NCBI GenBank assembly: GCA_019916065.1
Contig: CM034234.1
Span: 12,940,520-13,004,519 of the forward strand
DNA: 64,000 nucleotides
Source of the DNA: Vitellaria paradoxa
Lineage: Eukaryota; Streptophyta; Magnoliopsida; Ericales; Sapotaceae
Direction: 5' to 3'
The notes under the pieces were generated by a model. It searched no databases. It saw nothing but the letters and a program-made list of their open reading frames with translations, and had not been told where the DNA came from. Below are positions 37,701 through 49,700 of the stretch, piece by piece. The translations under genes were made by a program, and so were the position numbers. Every line of letters begins with the position of its first letter. Position 1 is the first letter of the stretch.

Positions 37701-40700
37701 TCTAGTCGTAGTAATATTCGTGAGTCAGAGCCTTTTCGTGTCATTCATACTGATGTTTGGGGACCTTCCCGTGTTAAAAGTATCAATGGATTCCTTTATT
37801 TTGTTCTATTTATTGATGATTCTTCTCGTATGACTTGGATTTTTTTAATGAAACAAAGAACTGATTTACCCTCTATCATTTCTCGTTTTTACAATGAAAT
37901 TTTCACCCAGTTTGATAAGAGGATCAAAATACTTCGATCTGATAATGCATTAGAATATGTTCAATCTGCTGTTGATCAATTTTGTCTTGAAAAGGGCATT
38001 ATCCATCAAACAACCTGTCCTCGTACTTCTCAGCAGAATGGTGTTGCTGAACGTAAACACCGTCATATTTTAGATGTTGCTCGCACCTTATTATTTCAAA
38101 TGAATGTTCCTAAACCCTTTTGGGCCGATGCTGTTCTTACAGCTTGTTATCTTATTAACAGAGTCCCTACACCTGTCTTGTCCAATCAATCTCCCTTTTC
38201 TGTTCTCTATCCTGACCGGTCACCTTTTTCTCTTCCTCCTCGTGTTTTTGGATGTGTTGCCTTTGTTCATAACCTTGATCCTGGCCTTGATAAATTATCC
38301 CCTCGTTCTCGCAAGTGCATCTTTTTGGGGTACTCCCGTACACAAAAAGGCTATCGATGTTATCATCCTGCTTCTCGTCGTTATTTTGTCAGTGCTGATG
38401 TCACTTTTTTTGAATCCACAGCTTTCTTCTCTTCTGATGGCAATGCTTTGTCCTCTGACCTTATTTCCCGTGAGGGGGCGTCGTCTCCTACTCTTCCAGC
38501 TCCCATTTCTTCCGTATATATTCCTTTGCCTACACAATCGCCCCTTGATTCCACCACTACACCCATACCCGCTTCTCCTGTGGCTCCTAGTCTTCCCCTT
38601 ATTCCTCCTCTTCCACAGGTATATCAGCGCGATCGTGATAGGAAGGTGATCCTCTCTTCTCCAACTGATTCTGATTCTTCGTCCGCAGATCCTGCTCCCT
38701 CATCTGATTTGCCTATTGCATTACGGAAAGGTACACGCACTTGCACCCAACATCCACTTGCTAACCATGTGTCCTATCATCGTATTTCATCGTCTCTTTT
38801 CTCGTTTGTTTGTGCCTTGTCTTCTGTGTCTGTTCCATCCTCTTATATGCAGGCCTTATCCATTCCGGGATGGAAACATGCTATGGATGAAGAGATGAAT
38901 GCTCTCCATCTGAATCAGACGTGGGAACTCACCACTCTGCCTCCTGGCAAGCAGACGGTTGGTTGTCGCTGGGTTTACACTGTTAAGTATCTTCCTGATG
39001 GGACTGTTGAACGCCTCAAGGCTCGTTTGGTGGCCAAAGGCTACACCCAAACTTATGGTGTGGACTACACTGAGACCTTTTCTCCTGTTGCTCGCCTGAA
39101 TTCTGTTCGTATCCTCCTTGCAGTCGCAGTTAGTCGTCATTGGCCTTTACATCAGCTTGATATTAAAAATGCATTTCTTCATGGTAACCTTCAAGAAGAA
39201 GTCTATATGGATCAACCACCTGGTTATTCTACTCCAGGCAATAATCATTTGGTCTGTCGATTGCGGCGTGCTCTTTATGGATTGAAACAATCTCCTCGCG
39301 CATGGTTTGATCGTTTCAGCTCTGCTCTTATTGAAGTTGGTTTCTCACGCTCTTCTGCTGATCATTCTGTCTTTTGTCGTCATACTTCTTCTGGCACTAT
39401 TATTGTCATTGTGTATGTTGACGATATTATTCTCTCGGGTGATGATGCTTCTGGTATTGTGGCTTTAAAACAACATCTTGCTCGTCAGTTTCACACAAAG
39501 GATCTCGGAGGCCTTCGGTATTTTTTGGGCCTTGAAATTGCTCGTTCTGCTCAGGGACTCTCAATTTGTCAACGTAAGTATGTTCTGGATTTACTCTCTG
39601 AGACTGGTCTATTAGGTGCTCGCCCTGCAGACACGCCTATGGATTCCTCTACTAAATTGGATACTTCTTCTGGTACTACTTTTTCGGATGTCAGTCGTTA
39701 TAGACGTCTGGTGGGCAAATTGATTTACCTAACAGTCACTCGTCCTGATATCACTTATGCTGTTGGGGTTGTTAGCCAATTTATGCATGCTCCTCGTACT
39801 CCTCACTTTGAAGCTGTTTGTCGAATCCTGCGCTATTTGAAACAGTCTCCTGGTCGTGGTCTTCTTTATCGCCCATCTTCCTCACTCACTGTCACTGGCT
39901 ATAGTGATGCCGATTGGGCTGGGAGCCGTACTGATCGTCGTTCGACTTCTGGGTATTGCACCTTTGTTGGGGATAATTTGGTTACTTGGCGCAGTAAGAA
40001 GCAGCATGTTGTTGCTCGTTCGAGTGCCGAAGCTGAGTATCGTGCCATGGCTCATACTGCAGCTGAGATGCTTTGGGTTCGCTCTCTACTATGTGACTTT
40101 GGGGTTGATGTTCCTTTGCCTATGCCTATGCACTGTGATAATCAGGCTGCCATCTTTATTGCCAACAATCCTGTCTTTCATGAACGTACCAAGCATATTG
40201 AGGTTGATTGTCACTTCATTCGTGATTTACTAATGCGACGACAATTAAGTACTCCTTTTGTTCGGTCGTCGTCCCAACTGGCCGATCTTCTCACTAAGCC
40301 ACTATCTCGTCCTGCCTTCCTCAATTTGTCTTCCAAGCTGGGGATTTTTGATATGTATGCTCCAGCTTGAGGGGGCGTATTAGAAGATATTAATATTATT
40401 AGTATTATAATTAGTATTATTGAGTTTTCCTTTCTTAGGTTGATAGCCTTAATTAGCTGTTCTTCCGTTTCCTATTCTGAGTTGTATTGTTTCCTATTTT
40501 AATTGTAACCTTCGATTATAAATAAGAGTGCTTGGAGAGGGGAATGATTATTCACTCTTCAATTCTTTATTTTGGTTTTCTAACTATAGCATAGAGAAGG
40601 TGGCAATAAGTCAATTTGAATCATTATGAATTCATCTGTACAGCTACACAGCTCTTTGTAGTACAGCAGCAATTTTAAATATGGCAAATTTCTAGAATCC

Positions 40701-43700
40701 CCATCTATAATCCCTTAAGAATAGCACACCAATGCAACAATTTTCAGAAAAATATTTAGACAACACAGGGATACATCAACAAACAAAAGCATGCATGAAA
40801 AATAAAAACTAACTATTCACTTATTATAAATGCATTCATATGACACTGTATATAAAAAAATAAGAAATCATTTTTTCCACTACATAAATGATAAACGTGC
40901 CAGAAGAGAGAACGATAAAATAATAATCATTATAATAGATCACACTATGACGACAAGTAATTGATACAAGTCAAGTGTGTCTGCAGAATGTCAATGTTCA
41001 ATGCATGTCCAACATAAACACATTTAGATAGTATCTCATAAAGGCCAGATCACACTATCCATAATCCAAAACAAGAAGTCTATGAATAAGGTTTTTTCCC
41101 AACAATAAAATGTGTTTTCTACTAGAAAATAATCAGAAACAAAGTTTCATTAAAGGCAACAGTGCTTGTAGATTAACAATATCCTATGATTCCAAATGAT
41201 ATCAAGTATCCATTTTTCAAATGTGGGGAGGGGAATAGCTCTTGGCGCATGATAAGGTTATTCCTGCTATCATGCACCATTTTAGGAACTCTAGTAGGTG
41301 GAGCCCCTCTTTTCAAGGGGGTAGTATCAATAAATCCTTTCAAGTTAATCATGTCACTATTGATATTCTTGAGGATTATAAGTTTAAAGGAGGAATCATA
41401 ATTGTTGAAAGAGGAAGAGGTTATGATTGAGCAATGGTCTTATACGAAGAAGAACTACAATGGCTTCAGAATATTTGTTGGAAATTTCAAGGGGGGGAAG
41501 AAAGAAAGCAGCAGTTGGGCAGCATCAGAGGAGAAGCCAGAACAGTGATTTGCTAATTGATCTTAGATGGTCTTGGTAAAATGCTTGAACTCCGTCTCTT
41601 TGCACCTTTTGGGAGAAGACTAGTTATGATTCCAGAATTGTCAGATGGGAAAGGTTGGAAATTTTTTGCTAAGTTTATAGAAACCTTCCTACATAGGAGT
41701 CCTCAAGTTATAAATAAAGCCCCTGTTCAATCTGGTTCATCCTTGGTTCAGAATGGTGAAAGTTTTATGCAGCGAACAAAGGATTCAAGATCTTATCTTC
41801 AGGCTGCTGCTCTTCTTGAATGGAATACTTACAAAATTTGAAGTTCTTTCAACAAACAGCATGTTATAGTCAACTTTGATGATGCTGTTATGAGCAGTCA
41901 CAATTTGAACAGATATTTGGTTGGAAGTTTTGGAGGTTCAGACTCTGCTAAGCTTGATATCAACAGAGTTCAAGCATGGATGCATAATAAATGGTCTTTT
42001 CTTGGAGGTGTTACTGTTAAGGAATTAGATGATGATAGATGATGGTTGGGGGAGAGAGGGAAGTGATTTTGATCTTTGCTCTTTTTTGAACTTTCTTGAT
42101 ACTTCGAGATGAACACAGGTGTTGGGTAGTTTTGTAAAGTTATTATGTTTTGTAAGCATCATCCTGATGCTTATATTTGGATTCTTTTTTTTGAAATAAA
42201 ATTTTACTTATCTTTTTCAAAAAAAAAAAATGATTCCGAATGATATCAAGTACTAAAGGATAAGCTACAGGCTAGTTGGTATGGTCTAACAACAAAATGT
42301 ACCACCAATCGCTAATAACCACCGTCAAGGCCCCAAACAACAACTTGAAACCCAGCATCCAAAAAAAGTCTACCATAATTACACATTTTCATTAGTACAT
42401 GTAAATGATGACCAAAATGTCCCCAGAAAGGAATATTACCTTGCATGTGTACTTTTTTTAAGGTGGCATAAAATTAAAGGAACTTATGACCAAGAAAAAG
42501 CTTCACCTACTATAGTCAGGCTCCAAGGTGAACAAGTGAAAGTCCACTGATCAGTGTTATTCCCATCTTGTGGATTCTAGGAGCAATAGACTAGGTACAA
42601 TTCTGTCTGCCATTACATACACAAAGCATTTTGCTTCAAAATTGAACCCACATTCTAACACTTCACAAATGAGCTTCAACACAATACTTAAGGAAATAGA
42701 ATACATCTGTTAGTGTAAATTTGAAGTCAAATTTATTTCTCTTATAGAATCAGCAAATCAACCAAATTGTCTTCTCAGACAATGCATTTGGCTTAGGCCC
42801 TAGGGAAAGGAAATACAACTTCCATATGGTTCCTGTAAAATATTGAGATTAACTGAGCTCAATACCACACACCCAACTGGGTTTGTGTGTGTCTATTTAT
42901 AAATGTACAAGGTGACTACATACATGAGTGACCATTCACATTTCCTACGACTAAATATAGTGATCACTCTCCTAAGACTAGATACAGTGAATGTACATTA
43001 ACACTACCCCTCAAGCTGGAGCATATATGTCATGTGTTCCAAGCTTGTTACAAATGAACCTTATTCTAAATCCTCCAAGAGCTTTGGTAAACAAATCAGC
43101 AAATTGATCTTTAGATTTTACATGACGATTCTTTATTACATTCTGCATAATCTTTTCCCGAACAAAATGACAATCGACCTCAATATGTTTAGTCCTTTCA
43201 TGGAACACGGGATTAGATGCAATATGAATTGCAGCCTGATTATCACATAGTAATTCCATGGGCTGTGGATGACAAACTCCCAATTCTTTTAACATGTTCT
43301 GTATCCAGATCATCTCACAAGCTGTATGTGCCATTGCTCTATACACTGACTCAGCACTTAACCGTGATACTACAGTTTGCTTTTTACTCTTCCAGGAAAC
43401 TAGATGTCCTCCAACAAAGTTACAATACCCAGTTGTCGATTGTTTGTCTAATGGTAACCCTGCCCAGTCTGCATCGGTATACCCATGAACTAGAGTGTGT
43501 CCATTGTCTTTGTACAGTAAGCCTTTCCCTAGTGCTCCTTTCAGATATCTCAAAATTCGGACAATGGCATTCCAATGACTACTATGAGGTGATTCAAGAA
43601 ATCGACTGATCACACTCGTGGCAAAAAATATATCAAGACTGATGATGGTCAAATAGTTTAGTTTTCCAACTAACCACCGATACTGACTAGGATCATGCAA

Positions 43701-46700
43701 CAACTCACCCTAATCAGCACCCAAATTAGTATTTTGGTCCATTGGTGTATCCACATGTTTAGAACCCAACATACCTATCTTAGTTAACAAATCCAGAACA
43801 TATTTTCTTTGAGATAGAAAAATACCCATACATGACCGGGCAATCTCAATTCCCAAGAAATATTTCAATAATCCCAAATCTTTGGTACTAAACTTACTTT
43901 GAAGAAACATCTTCAAATCAACAATACCTTGGGAATCATCTCTGATGATAACAATGTCATCTACGTACACAAGGAGCCAAATCCGTCCTTTAGAGGAATG
44001 ACGGTAAAAGACTGAATGATCAACTCCACATCGAACAAGGCCAAATTCAATAACAATAGTGCTGAATCGGCCAAACCATGCCCGAGGAGACTGTTTCAGG
44101 CCATATAATGCTTTCTTTAGTTTGCAAACTAACCCAGACTCCCCCTGAGCAACGAACCCAGGAGGTTGCTCCATATATACTTCCTCAACAAGATCACCAT
44201 GCAAAAAGGCATTTTTTACATCAAGCTGATGGAGAGACCAATGGTTGATTGCGGCTAGAGAGATAATAAGACGAATAGAAGTAAGTTTAGCAATAAGAGA
44301 AAACGTCTCAGAGAAGTCCAAACCATAAATCTGAGTATAGCCCTTTGCAACCAAGCGTGCCTTTAACCTATTCACAGTACCATCAGGATGAAACTTAACA
44401 GTGTATACCCAACGACATCCAACCGCAGACTTACCAAAAGGAAGGGAAACAAGTACCCAAGTATCATTGGTTCGAAGAGCAGACATCTCATCTTCCATAG
44501 CAGAAATCCAGGGTGAGAGAAGTGCTTCAAAGACAGTTTGAATAGAAATAGAGTGTAAAGATGTGACAAATGAACGATAGGAATGTGATAATGCACCATA
44601 AGATACAAAATGAGAAATGGGATGAGAAGTGCAAGAACGTGGACCCTTCCGAAGAGCAATAGGAACATTTAAATCACTTACAGGAGCTAGCGACAGAGAA
44701 GAAGCAGATGGTGGAGCATTGGAAGCAGGAGGAGGTGCAATTACTTCTCAACGCCGAGTGTAAACCTGCAAGTCAAGATGAGACAAACGACTAGATGGAC
44801 TTAAAGGGATATGATGACTAGACTCAACTGGAACAACAGGGAGAGGAAGACTCTCATCAAGGATGAACTGGGGTTGAGACTGAGAGAAGAATGGAGTAAA
44901 CTCAAAGAAAGTGACATCTGTACAAACAAAAAATCGATTAAGAGACGGACTATAACAACGATACCCCTTTTATAATCTAGAATACCCTAAAAAGATACAC
45001 TTATGAGCACGGGCATCCAATTTATCAACCCCAGGTGCAAGCTGATGAACAAATGAAACGCACCCAAAAATGCGGGGTGGAAGAGAAAACAAAGGTTTGT
45101 TAGGAAACAGTACAGAATGAGAAGTGAATTCTTTAAGCAGAGAAGAGGGCATGCAATTGATTAAATAACATGCAATTAAAACAGCATCACTCTAAAAAAT
45201 TTTGGAAACATTCATTTGAAAAGACACCGAGCTGTTTCAATGAGGTGCAAATTCTTTCGTTCAACTACCCCTTTTTGCTGTGGAGTGCGGGACAAGAAGA
45301 TTGATGGAGGATACCAGAAGAGGTTATGAAATTAGTAAAAGGTTTGGAAAAATATTCTTTTGCATTATCACTGCGAAGAATTTGCACGGATACATCAAAA
45401 TGAGTTTTAATTTCAGCATAAAAAGCTTGAAAAATAGAAAACAGCTCAGAACGATCTTTCATCAAATAAAGCCATGTCATTCTTGAAAAATCATCCACAA
45501 AGGTGACAAAATACCAAAATCTCAATTTTGAAGTAACTCGACTAGGACCCCAAACATCTAAATGAACTAATGAAAATGGACTTGATGATCTGTTATTGAC
45601 TCGAGGTGTAAAAGGCACACGATGATGTTTTCCCAATTGACAGGATTCACAATTTAAAGACTATAAATTGTGTAAACTAGGAACTATACATTTTAGCCTA
45701 TTCAAGATGGATGTCCAAGACGACAATGAATTTCTATGGGAGAAGCTATTGCAGAATAAACTCTAGGCACCTCAATATCAAGATAGCAGACTCCTCCAAC
45801 TTCATGTCCTCCACCAATCTTTTTCCCTGTCGTCATATCCTGTATAACAACAGAACTGGGAAAAAAAGTTACTGAACAATTATGGTGCTTGGTAGGTTGA
45901 CTCACAAACATAAGATTAAAAGGAAAGGAAAGAACATAGAACACTAACGCTAGAGAAAGAGAATGAGAAGGAATGACTTTACCAACACCATTGATTGCAG
46001 TAGTTGAACCATTTGCTAACGTAACTGAAGGGAGAGAGGTAGAATATTGGATACCAAAGAACAATGAAGAGGTTCCACACATGTGATTGGAAACACCTGA
46101 GTCTATAATCCATGAAGAAGGAGAATGAGTGAAGAAACATGCAATGGAATTACCTTGTTGAGAAGAGGAAAGACAAGATGCCTGATGAGCTTTCTAATAC
46201 TATAGGAATCTTGAATATTCTTCTTTAGAAAGAGTTATAGTTTGAGGATGCTCGCTAGTAGAGGAATCTGAAGAAACTACATGTGCCATTAGTGGTGGGA
46301 TAAGCTCTAACGCTGACCTTATTCTCGAAAGCTTTGAAGAAATTACAGGCACCAAACTAGCAAGTGAACAATACCGTTAGAACAAAGTTAGTCCAAACTG
46401 GATGGAACAATTACCAAAGGGTGGAAACTATGAAACTGGCTGGAAGTTCTCCGGAGGTCCATGCGCTTGTACGCGCGGCTCAGATGACGGCGCGTGAGGT
46501 CCACGCGCAGAGACTTTGAAGGTGCATAACGGCGCGTGATAGACTTTCAGACGACAACGTTCCTCCAACAGGCACCACCTGGCTCCAACGACTGAATAGG
46601 TATGATTTCTTCACTGAAACACAGACCGAGTGATAAGCAGCGAATGAACTTGTGTTCGTTGAAGATGGAACGCGAGATGTTGGCAGTTCCAAACTCTGAC

Positions 46701-49700
46701 AGAAATGAGACACTGACTTTTAAAGACATAGATAGGACACAAAGGATGAACGCTCTGATACCATGTAAAATATTGAGATTAACTGAGCTTAATACCACAC
46801 ACCCAACTGGGTTCATGTGTGTCTATTTATAGATGTACAAGGTGACTACATACATGAGTGACCATTCACATTTCCTACGACTAGATACAGTGAACACTCT
46901 CCTACGACTAGATACGGTGAATGTACATTAACAGTTCTCACAAATTAGGAGGTTCCATATTTACCCAAGGGGGTGGCCCAATGGTTTGAGACATCGGCTG
47001 AGGATCTTGAGTTTGAACCATGAGCAGGACTCTTAATTGTTAAACTATGAAGCACGGATACGGATACGGGAGCGGGTACGGGTATGGGTACGGATACGGG
47101 ATATGGCAATTTTCAAAAAATGAGGATACGGGTACGGCAAAGATACGGCAAAAAAATAAAATAAAATATATATTTTATTTAAAATAATTTTGAAGATAGC
47201 ATGTAAATACTACTAAACATTTTATAAATAACAATTATATAGCTTGAAAAATACTATTCAATCCATAAATTAACATCATTCATACTCAAAACTACAAATA
47301 TCATTCACACACAAAACACAAATATAACAAAAAGTATCAAATACAATTTCATACATCCCAAAATAAAAATAGTTTTTTCATTTCCTAAATTTTAGTTAGA
47401 TCAAACTTCAATTATATTAATCTATTTTAGTTAATTATAGTTTGGCCCCTACTAAAATTTTATCATATCAATTGTAGCCCCAAAAAGGTTTAAAATATTA
47501 CATTTAGACCACCGCCGTATCCTGGAAGTATCCTTGCCGTATCCCAGCCGTATCCTATGCAAAATTTAAAATAAAAAATTAGGATACGCCACATGACGTA
47601 TCCAATACGTATCCGGCCGTATCCTAGCCGTATTCGTATCCCCGAAGTATCCGATACGAGTGTGGCGCCTAATTTGAAGTATCCGTGCTTCATAGTTGTT
47701 AAACAATCTCACATAATCCCAAACTGCCATGCCCTCGATGGGGATTTATGGGGTTGGTGTTAACCAACGATTCAAGCCCATCAAGACATCTCCCCTCGTT
47801 CCTAACCCCCAGCAAGTAGGGCTATTTTGGTCACACCCAAGTAGGGTTTCCATGCTAGTTGCCCCCCCTCCACTCCTATTATTTTAGAATGACTAGAAGG
47901 TTCCATAATATACCAAAGTTGGGGAAAAACATAAGGGAAAAAAATGATTACTTGATTGAGGGGCTTTGATGTTGTGAACGGAGGAATTTATCTCTTAGAT
48001 CATTAAATGCTCGAGATTGTGCACTTAACTGCTTCTTCAAAATCAAATGAGTAAAATCATGAAATCAAATGAGTAAAATCATGAATTTGTCAGTCATAGT
48101 GCCAACTTTAGTCTGAATGTTGGGTGCTATTACATGTCAGCAAACCAAAGGCAATTTTATCCTCTGTAGCATAAGGGGTTGTATTTGTCAAGGGTTTATG
48201 GTGGATTTCATATTCTAGACATGAATCAAGTTTGGAGCGTGTACCACCATTGCTCATTTCTTAACCCCTTCTTGCCTTAAATTGCAAATAATTTGATTGC
48301 ATGTCCATACAATCAAGACTAGAAAACAATCTCACATGATGTTACACAGACTCATCTAAATTTGTTGCACTATACAACACTCAACACTTTGGCAAAGGTA
48401 CGAAATGTGTATCCAACATTTTTAGTTGAACATGCACTTAACTGATGTGTACTGCGAAGGAAGTAGATCCAATATAACTAATAAAGTTGCCCCTTTCTCG
48501 AACAAATTGAACTTTTAGGTAAGATGATGACAAAAATCATATCAGATTAGGCAAATGTATCGAGTTCAAAGCTCACTTCTAAAGCAATAGCCAATAATTG
48601 CATGAGGTTGACCCATTGAAAAAATAAATAAATAAAAAGTCAAATCAATACAGCCACTCATGAGGGGCACGTTGAGAGAAAGTAAATCCAATATATATAA
48701 TAAAGTTGCCTCTCTCCCAAATAGCCTGAACTTTTAGGCGAGAGGTGGCTAAAAGTTAACATATACAAATAGCCATAGTTTAATGCAGAACTATAAACTT
48801 TCATTTTATGCATAGCATGCTGCCATGCTCTATATTAGTTTGCAAGTACTATTATATTGTATACATATAAATTATATATTTAAGCTATGAAATTCAGTCA
48901 TATCTTTGTGTCCTTAGACACAGGAATTAGATGAATCTCACACAGAAAAATGCACGTACTTACACCTGAACCTGCACCTGTTATTGAGTCCATTTAACAG
49001 ACATTTAATTAACAAATCATTGCAAGGATAAGCCTCAATAAGAACTGTACTTAACTTTTACTTGGGGAACTGATCATTCCTGTTCTTTTGTAATTCACTT
49101 CTTAACTAATAAAAGAGTAATGCTACATAAATAGAAAATATTTTGTTAGAAAAGTGAACAGAATGATGTGAAACACTTGTGAACCTATCATTTGGGAAAA
49201 AAATTAAACTCATGGAAGTCTATTGTAATTACGGCCTTACCACCGCCATGTTATTCTAGCTATACTTTCTTGTATATGCTAATCCCCCCTCCCCCCCAAA
49301 AAAAAGACTAGCCAAAAAGCAAAAGAATTTAAGATACACGTGATGAAAACTTTATACATGCAAGATCATTTTTAATAAAATAAAAATAGAAGAACAGATG
49401 CAGTCGAGGAACAGCATGATGCAAGCACCTTAACCAAAATAAAATGGAATTTATAAAACAAAGAGTTCAATGAACGAAATGATATCCAGCAAGCATGTAA
49501 GTATATCTATAACCATAAGAATGCATATGCTTCAATGAATAATATAAAATAAAAACAAGTGCAATCCCTTTTTGTCCTACCACAATATCTACTCTAGCCC
49601 TGATCATTATCAATCATGTTTCATAAAGAAGAACCCTTGGGCCTAGCTCAACGGGTGACCCTCTGATTGTGGAGGGCCGAGGCACAAACCCGCAAGGGTT

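Larger units (their letters stand above)
35151..40585 (+). mobile_element. Full-length Copia LTR retrotransposon with identical LTRs
   Basis: The 5' LTR is 35151-35358 and the 3' LTR 40378-40585, 208 bp each and identical by eye. The element is flanked by a perfect 5-bp duplication ATAGC (35146-35150 and 40586-40590). The primer site TGGTATCAGAGCCA (initiator tRNA-Met) is at 35359-35372 and a polypurine tract GAGGGGGCG at 40369-40377. One uninterrupted 1,419-codon gag-pol frame fills the interior. Identical LTRs and an open frame indicate a recent insertion. The LTR ends are TA...CT rather than TG...CA. It is transcribed opposite to the host gene. Confidence 0.95.
42834..46933 (-). mobile_element. 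Older Copia retrotransposon lacking gag
   Basis: The LTRs are 42834-43003 (3' in element sense) and 46764-46933 (5'). Both are 170 bp and differ at 9 positions by eye (about 5%). The flanks GTTCC (42829-42833) and GTTCT (46934-46938) match at four of five. The primer site TGGTATCAGAGC abuts the 5' LTR on the minus strand, and a GAGGGG purine tract precedes the 3' LTR. Protease, integrase, reverse transcriptase and RNase H pieces are present, but the leader runs almost directly into the protease. Gag and its zinc knuckle are missing, so it could only be mobilised in trans, if at all. Confidence 0.9.

Noticed and set aside
38104..38649. 181-codon frame inside the Copia polyprotein
   Set aside because: Out-of-frame shadow of the intact gag-pol frame.
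48037..48080. CRISPR-like short repeats
   Set aside because: Only a 21-bp tandem pair, no spacer-repeat periodicity, and the genome is a plant.
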